Source: Merdicola sp905200315 (lineage in GTDB: Bacteria; Bacillota; Clostridia; TANB77; CAG-508). From it: a DNA stretch of 39,101 nt. The stretch spans positions 1 through 39,101 of the forward strand of contig CABPZP010000015.1 in NCBI GenBank assembly GCA_902461935.1, read 5' to 3'. The notes under the pieces were generated by a model. That model did not search any database and was not told the DNA's origin. It saw only the letters and a list, made by a program, of their open reading frames with translations. The position numbers were made by a program, and so were the translations under genes. Of the stretch, positions 1 through 4,950 are shown piece by piece (the first letter of the stretch is position 1; every line of letters begins with the position of its first letter).

Positions 1-171
1 TGTCAATACATTTTTTCAAACTTTTTAAAATATTTTTTCAAGTCCCAAAAGTGTTTATTTCACTGTATTTGCCCGATAAGCTATTCAATTTTCAATGTAC
101 TATTATTGCAATTTTCAAATAATTATGTTAATATAATTAATGAGAATGTTTTATAAAATATTTTTTTGTTG

Positions 172-215
172 GCATACTAAAATGATTTAGCGGTCTTTAG
201 TATGCTTTTTATTTT
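172..215 (+). terminator. Hairpin with T-rich tail, rightward terminator candidate
   Basis: Perfect 10-bp arms GCATACTAAA (172-181) and TTTAGTATGC (196-205) are followed by a T-rich stretch on the plus strand. It overlaps the stop codon of the leftward gene at 177, but the T tract lies only on the plus-strand side. It therefore best fits the end of a rightward transcript entering from outside the window. Confidence 0.4.
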
Positions 216-434
216 GTTTTTTAAATTTTCTATGTTGTTATATTGTTGTTTATTTAATTCTTTTTCTATTTCATTTAAGCAATCTCTTATAGCATCTATC
301 TCTGTTCTTAATTCTTTATTTCCTTCATGTACTGCTAAATTTTCTTGTGTTAATTCTTCAACTTTTTGTTCTGATCTTCTTAATGATTTTCTGCTTTCAT
401 TTAATAAATCTTGTTTTTCTGTACTCCAAAACAT
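177..434 (-). CDS. Small coiled-coil protein of the integrated element
   Basis: An 85-residue protein, highly charged and rich in Glu, Lys, Asn and Leu, with heptad-like spacing over about residues 10-75, so it is probably one long coiled coil. There is no membrane segment or recognisable catalytic motif. The ATG is preceded by a strong SD (AAAGGAGTG). It lies among small leftward genes of the integrated element and its 5' end overlaps a 37-codon ORF. I do not recognise the family; small phage or ICE accessory proteins often look like this. Confidence 0.6.
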   Translation of the reverse strand: MFWSTEKQDLLNESRKSLRRSEQKVEELTQENLAVHEGNKELRTEIDAIRDCLNEIEKELNKQQYNNIENLKNKIKSILKTAKSF

Positions 435-514
435 CTTTTACACTCCTTTAATCTTAATTTTAGTTTTGCTAACGTTATAATGTGATATATGTAGCATTTG
501 TCTAGCTTGTCCAT
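401..514 (-). CDS. Possible 37-residue leader peptide or small basic protein
   Basis: The ORF begins with ATG at 514 behind an SD-like AGGAAGTGA and encodes 37 residues starting MDKLDKCYIYH, basic and with three cysteines. Its 3' end overlaps the first 34 bases of the coiled-coil gene in another frame, so translation of the two could be coupled. Support is the SD and position only; it may be a chance ORF. Confidence 0.35.
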   Translation of the reverse strand: MDKLDKCYIYHIITLAKLKLRLKECKRCFGVQKNKIY

Positions 515-519
515 TTCTT

Positions 520-548
520 TTCACTTCCTTTCTCTTTTGTGTTATAAT
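520..548 (+). promoter_or_regulatory. Sigma-A type promoter for the gene at 574
   Basis: TTCACT (520-525), a 17-base spacer and a perfect TATAAT (543-548) precede the SD GAGGTG (561-566). Confidence 0.5.
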
Positions 549-573
549 TGCCTCGAAAGTGAGGTGATTGTTT

Positions 574-924
574 ATGATTTCTAAACTTGAAAAATCTAAA
601 TTGAAAAAAGGTATACTATATGGCCTATATGGTATTTATGAAGAAAACAATATATCAACTATTGATTCTATTGCTCTTGCAGCATGTTTTAAATATAAAT
701 ATGATGAACATGATATTTCTTTAGCCTTAAAAAGTTTAAAAGCAGATGGATTTATTGATGTCGATTTTATTGGTAAAGATGAATGGTCCGATATTATAAC
801 TATTACTCAAAAAGGTATTGATTATTGTTACAATAACCGTGACAATGGATTCATAAAATACCTAAAACTAAATCATTTAGCAATTATTGCTATCATAATT
901 TCTATAATTGCTTTATTTAAATAG
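574..924 (+). CDS. Small winged-helix-like protein with C-terminal membrane anchor
   Basis: A 116-residue protein. The TTG at 568 is too close to the SD (GAGGTG, 561-566), so the ATG at 574, seven bases after the SD, is chosen. Residues 1-85 look like a small winged-helix fold: helices, then KADGFIDVDF and a beta-hairpin ending TITQKGIDYC, as in PadR/MarR-like wings. About residues 97-116 form a hydrophobic helix reaching the C-terminus, so it would be tail-anchored. It is transcribed opposite to its neighbours from its own promoter. A membrane-tethered regulator is an inference from fold appearance only. Confidence 0.6.
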   Translation: MISKLEKSKLKKGILYGLYGIYEENNISTIDSIALAACFKYKYDEHDISLALKSLKADGFIDVDFIGKDEWSDIITITQKGIDYCYNNRDNGFIKYLKLNHLAIIAIIISIIALFK

Positions 925-1002
925 AGTTGCTATTAATGTTGCTATTGAAAAACCTAATGCAAACCATTGAAAACCATTAGGTTTGTTATTTTCTTCTTTC
1001 AT
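913..1002 (-). CDS. 29-residue single-pass membrane peptide
   Basis: Starts MKEENNKPNGFQWFAL and continues into a hydrophobic helix ending in LFK. GGAGGAAGA sits directly before the ATG, a strong SD. It is the last of three tightly spaced leftward ORFs and its stop overlaps the 3' end of the convergent gene by 12 bases. Function unknown; it resembles small holin-like or toxin-like membrane peptides only in general character. Confidence 0.5.
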   Translation of the reverse strand: MKEENNKPNGFQWFALGFSIATLIATLFK

Positions 1003-1011
1003 TCTTCCTCC

Positions 1012-1140
1012 TTACCTTACTAAAAAACCTATAAATATTGCTGTAAAATATCCTACTACTCCTATGTAACCAATTACATCTCTAATAGCATTTCTATATG
1101 CTCTTTTGTATATTGCTTTTTCTCTTTTGCTCATTTTCAT
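1012..1140 (-). CDS. 42-residue membrane peptide
   Basis: Starts MKMSKREKAIYKRAYRNAI, a very basic N-terminal half, followed by a hydrophobic helix of about 20 residues ending GFLVR. Its ATG (1138-1140) overlaps the TGA of the upstream gene as ATGA, so translation is probably coupled. An internal ATG two codons later is an alternative start. The family is not recognised. Confidence 0.5.
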   Translation of the reverse strand: MKMSKREKAIYKRAYRNAIRDVIGYIGVVGYFTAIFIGFLVR

Positions 1141-1421
1141 CTTTTATTTTTCCTTTCTTCATTTAATTTTTTTAGTTCTAATAAGATTAGAAACTCTATA
1201 CTCTGTTTTGGGTTTGTCTTAGGATTTATTCCCATATCATAAAGTTTCACTGCTGTTTTATCTGCTATTTGTTTTCCGCCTTCAATAGTTGGAAAATCTT
1301 TTTGATTAAACTTATCTCTTGCCCATTGTGTTGAATGTCCTCTTATCTTTGCATATATCTCTGGTGTTATTGTGTCTGGTGCTTCTTCAAATGTCATTGT
1401 TATTTCTTTCTTTACATTCAA
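1137..1421 (-). CDS. Excisionase-like small DNA-binding protein
   Basis: A 94-residue protein. The segment from TITPEIYAKIRGHSTQWARD to KQIADKTAVKLYDMG has the length and helix-wing pattern of Xis/MerR-like winged helices, with a Lys/Arg-rich C-terminus. The first start is TTG at 1421, with AAGGAAGTG about five bases upstream. The next ATG (codon 9) has a weaker SD, so TTG is preferred. Its position between the Cro-like regulator and two tiny membrane peptides, in an element with a tyrosine integrase, suits an excisionase or accessory regulator. The assignment is by pattern, not by a signature motif. Confidence 0.5.
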   Translation of the reverse strand: MNVKKEITMTFEEAPDTITPEIYAKIRGHSTQWARDKFNQKDFPTIEGGKQIADKTAVKLYDMGINPKTNPKQSIEFLILLELKKLNEERKNKR

Positions 1422-1441
1422 GTAATCACTTCCTTTCTTTT

Positions 1442-1455
1442 TGTCCGTGTCGCAA
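1442..1455 (-). repeat. 14-bp site shared with 2605-2618
   Basis: On the minus strand it reads TTGCGACACGGACA, identical to plus-strand 2605-2618. It sits in the untranslated leader of the excisionase-like operon, just before the SD. It is strikingly GC-rich for this element. Confidence 0.6.
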
Positions 1456-1490
1456 TTCGTTCTTAATTATCTTATCGATAATTTTTTTAT

Positions 1491-1520
1491 TTCATAAAAA
1501 CGTTAGTTTTTATTTGTCAA
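1491..1520 (-). promoter_or_regulatory. Candidate promoter of the excisionase-like operon
   Basis: On the minus strand, a perfect TTGACA (1515-1520), an 18-base spacer and TATGAA (1491-1496). The operator-like palindrome at 1541-1556 lies just upstream of the -35, so the Cro/CI regulators may act here. Confidence 0.4.
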
Positions 1521-1540
1521 TATTATTTATAAACATTTTT

Positions 1541-1556
1541 GCACAATATTTTGTGC
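1541..1556. promoter_or_regulatory. Operator-like palindrome, copy 1
   Basis: GCACAATATTTTGTGC, with half-sites GCACAA and TTGTGC. An identical 16-mer lies at 1771-1786, so the two copies bracket the Cro-like gene. This copy lies upstream of the excisionase-like operon promoter. Confidence 0.6.
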
Positions 1557-1751
1557 TTATTGGTTAAAAAAAATAGTTACAACTTTTTTATCTAAGGCTT
1601 TTGCTATTTTTTTCATAACCTCATATGTAACGTTTGTGTTTGCTTCTGTTTCTATTGCAGATATTGTATTTCTTGACACTTCTGATTCTTCTGCTAATTT
1701 TTCTTGTGACCATCCCTTTAATTCCCTATAATGTTTTACTTTATTTTTCAT
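1557..1751 (-). CDS. Cro/CI-type helix-turn-helix regulator
   Basis: A 64-residue XRE-family protein that is essentially one HTH_3 domain. The helix-turn-helix reads WSQEKLAEESEVSRNTISAI, followed by ETEANTNVTYEVMKKIAKAL. The ATG at 1751 is chosen over an earlier ORF start at 1799 because AGAGGTG lies five to six bases before it and because the -10 of its promoter (1798-1803) is next to 1799. It is divergent from the CI/LexA-like repressor, the layout of a lysogeny switch, so a Cro-like role is likely. Identical operators lie on both sides of the gene. Confidence 0.85.
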   Translation of the reverse strand: MKNKVKHYRELKGWSQEKLAEESEVSRNTISAIETEANTNVTYEVMKKIAKALDKKVVTIFFNQ

Positions 1752-1770
1752 TTTTTCACCTCTTTCTTTT

Positions 1771-1786
1771 GCACAATATTTTGTGC
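1771..1786. promoter_or_regulatory. Operator-like palindrome, copy 2
   Basis: GCACAATATTTTGTGC, identical to 1541-1556. It falls just downstream of the expected start of transcription of the Cro-like gene, a place where bound protein blocks transcription. A further half-site TTGTGC lies at 1831-1836, just upstream of the -35. Confidence 0.6.
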
Positions 1787-1797
1787 TAGCTGAATAC

Positions 1798-1825
1798 ATT
1801 ATACACTTTTATTTTTCTTTGTCAA
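1798..1825 (-). promoter_or_regulatory. Consensus promoter of the Cro-like gene
   Basis: On the minus strand, TTGACA (1820-1825), 16 bases, TATAAT (1798-1803). Both hexamers are perfect sigma-A consensus. Confidence 0.75.
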
Positions 1826-1863
1826 CTATTTTGTGCAAACTTTTTTATTTTTTTTCAAAAGTA

Positions 1864-1892
1864 TTGATTTTTTGCACAATGTATTGTACAAT
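1864..1892 (+). promoter_or_regulatory. Promoter and operator of the CI/LexA-like repressor
   Basis: TTGATT (1864-1869), 17 bases, TACAAT (1887-1892). The palindrome GCACAATGTATTGTAC (1874-1889), a variant of the 16-mer found at 1541 and 1771, covers the spacer and part of the -10. Binding there would repress the repressor's own promoter. Confidence 0.65.
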
Positions 1893-1915
1893 ATTTTTAT
1901 TGAAAGGAGTTCAAA

Positions 1916-2579
1916 ATGTATATTGGAGAAATAATAAAAGAATATAGAGTAAACAATAATTTATCTCAAAGAGCTTTTGCAAGTAAAACTTCTTTAAGTC
2001 CTTCATATATAAATACATTAGAAAAAATATATAATCCTAAAACTCGGAAAACCTTACTCTGTTACTACTGATGTTGCTAATGAATTAGCTTATGCAATGA
2101 ATATATCTATAGAGGAACTTTTAAAATTATTAAATAAAAATCAAACATTTGAATTGAATATAAAAACAGATGCATTAGGTAATCCTGTAGTCTCTATTCC
2201 CATTTTAGGAACAGTTAAAGCTGGTTATGATTATCTTGCACAAGAAAATTGGATTGGAACTGTTGATGTAGATAAAAAATTAGCAGATGGTAATGAACTA
2301 TTTGCATTAAAAGTTCACGGCGATAGTATGTCTCCTGTATTAATAGAAGATGATATTGTTATTATAAAGAAACAAGAAGATTTCGAAAATGGTGATATTG
2401 TTGTTGCTATTGTAAATGGAGATGAGGCTACAATAAAAAAAGGAAAGAAAAGTGAAAACAGTATATTGCTTCAACCTTTAAATCCTAGTTATGAACCACT
2501 TATTTTTACTTATGATGAAATGAAATCAATTCCAGTAAAAATCATAGGAATTGTAAAACAATTAAAAAGAGAATTCTAA
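1916..2579 (+). pseudogene. CI/LexA-like repressor (HTH plus S24 peptidase) split by one extra base
   Basis: ATG at 1916 follows AAAGGAG. Codons 1-43 encode an XRE helix-turn-helix (LSQRAFASKTSLSPSYINTL). An apparent extra C at 2045 then sends the frame to a stop. Skipping it continues as GKPYSVTTDVANELAYAM and on to a complete S24 domain, giving 220 residues, normal for the family. In the restored numbering the self-cleavage pair is Ala102-Gly103 (GTVKAGYD), the nucleophile Ser137 (HGDSMSP) and the general-base Lys about 174 (EATIKK). Family knowledge: RecA-stimulated self-cleavage of such repressors induces the element. If the frameshift is real, only an HTH-less C-terminal piece starting at ATG 2097 could be made and control would be lost; a base-call error is equally possible. 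Confidence 0.85.
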
Positions 2580-2586
2580 ATTAAAA

Positions 2587-2626
2587 GAGAATTATGCTCC
2601 CAGTTTGCGACACGGACATAATTCTC
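2587..2626 (+). other. Hairpin after the repressor gene
   Basis: Perfect 10-bp arms GAGAATTATG (2587-2596) and CATAATTCTC (2617-2626) enclose a 20-base loop containing most of the shared 14-mer TTGCGACACGGACA (2605-2618). No T tract follows, so it is not a typical terminator. It may be a protein-binding or recombination structure. Confidence 0.5.
2605..2618 (+). repeat. 14-bp site shared with 1442-1455 (inverted)
   Basis: TTGCGACACGGACA occurs here and in inverted orientation at 1442-1455, flanking the regulatory cassette. Confidence 0.6.
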
Positions 2627-2636
2627 ACAAATAAAC

Positions 2637-2693
2637 ACTATTGAAAGTGATTACTTTATTAGTATATACGATTAAACTTTCATTTTCAATAGT
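2637..2693 (+). other. Long hairpin in the integrase leader
   Basis: Arms ACTATTGAAAGTGA (2637-2650) and TCATTTTCAATAGT (2680-2693) pair over 14 positions with one G-T wobble and a 29-base loop. It lies about 35 bases before the integrase start. It could be a leader structure controlling integrase expression or a site for Int or Xis. Confidence 0.5.
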
Positions 2694-2728
2694 TTATTAA
2701 AAAATTATTTTAAATGGAGGTATTTTTT

Positions 2729-4117
2729 ATGAAAAAAAGAGCTAACGGTGAAGGTACAATTTATAACACTATACAAAAAAATAAGAGAAAAATATTTTTA
2801 GAAGATATGTGTTCTATTTGCAAACAATGTGAGCAAAAATGTAACAGAACACTATTTGAAAAGTGTGAAAAATGTTCTGATTGTAAAGAATGTTTAAATT
2901 ATTGTGATAGATATTATTGTTATAAAGTAACAAAATCTCAAATAACAGTAAATAAACAAAGGAAATCTTCTGGAACTGGCAAAAATTCTACAGAAGCAAA
3001 ACAAAAAAAAGAAGAAACTTCTCACAAATTACGTTTAAAAGAATTAATGACTAATGGAGATTTAACTTTATCTGAAACAATGAGAACATTAGAAGAAAAC
3101 AAGCTAAAGGCAGGTTTAAAAGAAAATTCATATAATAGGAATATAAGTACTATATCTTTAATTGAAAACTATAATCTAGCATATTTTAAAATGTCTGAAA
3201 TAACAAAAGAGGATTTTGTGCTTCTGATGACAACTCTTGTAGAACAAAGAATGACTCAATCTTGTATAGACAAAGTTTATGATGAAATCCATCAAGCTTG
3301 CAAATATTGTAATATTGATAATTATGTTTTTAATAATATTACACGTTCTACATTTTTTAGTGATAAAGAACCAGAAGAAGTAACTGCATTTACTGTTGAA
3401 GAAGAAAATAAAATTCTTCAATATATAAATTCAAATGAAAATAATCTTGTAAATTCAAACAAATGTAATATTGACTCTAAAACAATAAAAAATATTATAA
3501 AATTTGGCTTTGCTACTGGTATGAGAATTGGAGAAATATGTTCCTTAGATAAAAACGATAATATAAATATGGAAAACAAGAGAATAATCGTTAAGCATAC
3601 ACTTACAAAAGATATAAACAACAATATTGTAATAGGTAATTCAACTAAAACTGGAAGAAAGAAAAGACAAAAAAATAAGAGAGATATTAGATATGTTCCT
3701 TTTAATATTCTATTTGAAAGTGAAGAAGTTGAGGATATTATAAAAGAACAAAAAGAGTTATCCACATCTAATCTACTATTTTCAGATAAAAATGGAGAAA
3801 TAATTGCTCCATCTTCAATCAACAATATTTTTAAAAGAATTTGCAAAGAAATAAATATTCAAAAGAATTGTAAAATTCATATGTTAAAACATACAGCTGT
3901 AACAAGAATGGTTGAGAATGGTATAGATATTTATGTCATCTCAGAAATTGTTGGAACATCTGTAAGAGTATTATCTAACACATATGCTCATATTCTTAAT
4001 GATTTTATTGATAAAGAAATTGAAAAGTCAAAAAATAATAGAAAAAGCAACAATATATCATTAAACAATGAAAGTAAAATAAAGGGAAAAATAATTCAAT
4101 TTAAAGCTTATTGTTAA
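2729..4117 (+). CDS. int: Tyrosine integrase with a ferredoxin-like Cys-rich arm domain
   Basis: A 462-residue site-specific recombinase. ATG 2729 is chosen because GGAGG (2716-2720) overlaps the earlier ATG at 2714 and is correctly spaced for 2729. Residues 1-22 (GEGTIYN) begin an AP2-like arm-binding domain. It is interrupted at residues 28-64 by ten cysteines, including two C-x2-C-x2-C-x3-C runs (28/31/34/38 and 49/52/55/59). About 120-215 is the SAM-like core-binding domain and 220-430 the catalytic domain. Arg266 (TGMRIGE), probable Lys307, His384 and nucleophile Tyr419 (NTYAHI) are present. The usual HxLR arginine is Lys387 and the usual LGH histidine is Thr410. The gene points at the tRNA-like attachment site 75-100 bases downstream. 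Confidence 0.9.
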   Translation: MKKRANGEGTIYNTIQKNKRKIFLEDMCSICKQCEQKCNRTLFEKCEKCSDCKECLNYCDRYYCYKVTKSQITVNKQRKSSGTGKNSTEAKQKKEETSHKLRLKELMTNGDLTLSETMRTLEENKLKAGLKENSYNRNISTISLIENYNLAYFKMSEITKEDFVLLMTTLVEQRMTQSCIDKVYDEIHQACKYCNIDNYVFNNITRSTFFSDKEPEEVTAFTVEEENKILQYINSNENNLVNSNKCNIDSKTIKNIIKFGFATGMRIGEICSLDKNDNINMENKRIIVKHTLTKDINNNIVIGNSTKTGRKKRQKNKRDIRYVPFNILFESEEVEDIIKEQKELSTSNLLFSDKNGEIIAPSSINNIFKRICKEINIQKNCKIHMLKHTAVTRMVENGIDIYVISEIVGTSVRVLSNTYAHILNDFIDKEIEKSKNNRKSNNISLNNESKIKGKIIQFKAYC

Positions 4118-4121
4118 AATA

Positions 4122-4143
4122 ATTGCATACAAATTGCATACAA
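4122..4143 (+). repeat. Tandem 11-bp direct repeat, candidate integrase arm sites
   Basis: ATTGCATACAA occurs twice in tandem (4122-4132, 4133-4143) between the integrase stop and the attachment site. Direct repeats in this position commonly bind the arm domain of tyrosine integrases. Confidence 0.5.
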
Positions 4144-4190
4144 AAAAATATATAAATCCTTGTAATATAGTAATCACAGTCAATACAAAA

Positions 4191-4215
4191 CCTGCACAAA
4201 CGGGTGTCGCCTCCA
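4191..4215 (+). other. Attachment site: 3' end of tRNA-Cys
   Basis: Bases 4205-4211 (TGTCGCC), T4212 and CCA 4213-4215 match the acceptor 3' strand, discriminator U and CCA tail of a bacterial tRNA-Cys; U at the discriminator is a cysteine identity feature. GGG at 4202-4204 would be the end of the T stem, but no intact T loop or 5' half is present. This is therefore a duplicated 3' fragment, as left by integration into a tRNA gene. A rho-independent terminator follows. The intact tRNA gene should be at the other end of the element, left of the window. Confidence 0.55.
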
Positions 4216-4218
4216 AAT

Positions 4219-4260
4219 AAAGAGAGAAAACATTGAAATATCAATATTTTCTCTCTTTTT
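4219..4260 (+). terminator. Rho-independent terminator beside the attachment site
   Basis: AAAGAGAGAAAA (4219-4230) pairs with TTTTCTCTCTTT (4247-4258), followed by more T. It probably served the tRNA transcript before integration. Confidence 0.7.
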
Positions 4261-4362
4261 AATATATAAAAAATTATTGAATATTTTTACTATTTATGTT
4301 AAACTCTATTATATAAAATTAAAATCTATATGTTTTAATTTTTAATATAGGAGGAACAGAAA

Positions 4363-4899
4363 ATGCAAGAATATTTTATCTTAAAAAATGAAATGGATGC
4401 AATAAAGCTAATGTATGAATTAGACCCAGGATGTTGTATTAGCTTTATTATTGCAGATGATAAAGAAGTTCAAGAATATATAAAAGCATCCATTTCATCA
4501 ATTGATACAAAGAAAATTCAAGATGAAAGGATAATAAATTACAATTTTTATGAAAATTTAGAAAATACAAAAGAAAATATAAAACAATTCCAAAATCTAT
4601 GTCAAGAAAAGGGAAATTTAGTTATTGCTTCAGGTATAGGAAAGTATGCAGAATATTTAGAAAAAAATGGTGAGATACCCAATAAAGAATCATTTTATCT
4701 TACAATGTTTAACTTACCTAGAGATAACTTTTATCTAAAGAATAATGTTAAACTTATATTGTTAGTTAATGAATCAGAAATGAAAACATTTAAAAGTGAA
4801 GCAGCCGATGATTTCACTTCTTATGCATCAAGGATAATAGATGCAAATAAAATATTAAAGGAAAAAAATATGCAAGTACTAGATATTGATGAAAGATAA
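4363..4899 (+). CDS. Orphan protein resembling the N-terminal module of AAA/TPR (STAND-like) proteins
   Basis: A 178-residue soluble protein; the start has GGAGG ten bases upstream. The segment MFNLPRDNFYLKNNVKLILL followed by DDFTSYASRIIDAN resembles, from memory, a module found at the front of some prokaryotic AAA/TPR proteins, where a line like LNxxRExL..PxPLxLxL is followed by APDFxSxRSxxF. Here there is no P-loop and no TPR part, so either the domain works alone or the protein is unrelated. It is the first gene outside the integrated element and ends in a terminator shared with the convergent yhgE-like gene. Function unknown. Confidence 0.65.
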   Translation: MQEYFILKNEMDAIKLMYELDPGCCISFIIADDKEVQEYIKASISSIDTKKIQDERIINYNFYENLENTKENIKQFQNLCQEKGNLVIASGIGKYAEYLEKNGEIPNKESFYLTMFNLPRDNFYLKNNVKLILLVNESEMKTFKSEAADDFTSYASRIIDANKILKEKNMQVLDIDER

Positions 4900-4950
4900 A
4901 GAATAAAATTATAACCACCCGTAAAACGGGTGGTTATAATTTTATTCTTT
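4898..4950. terminator. Strong bidirectional terminator between convergent genes
   Basis: Perfect 24-bp arms (4898-4921 and 4927-4950) with GC-rich tip CCACCCG/CGGGTGG and loop TAAAA. A-rich and T-rich flanks make it functional in both directions. It overlaps the ends of both flanking genes. Confidence 0.9.

Noticed and set aside
2808..2925. A separate ferredoxin gene overlapping the integrase
   Set aside because: The cysteines are in frame with the integrase, and there is no separate start with an SD.
4191..4215. A functional tRNA gene at the integrase end
   Set aside because: Only the acceptor 3' strand and CCA are present; there is no 5' half, D arm, anticodon stem or T loop.
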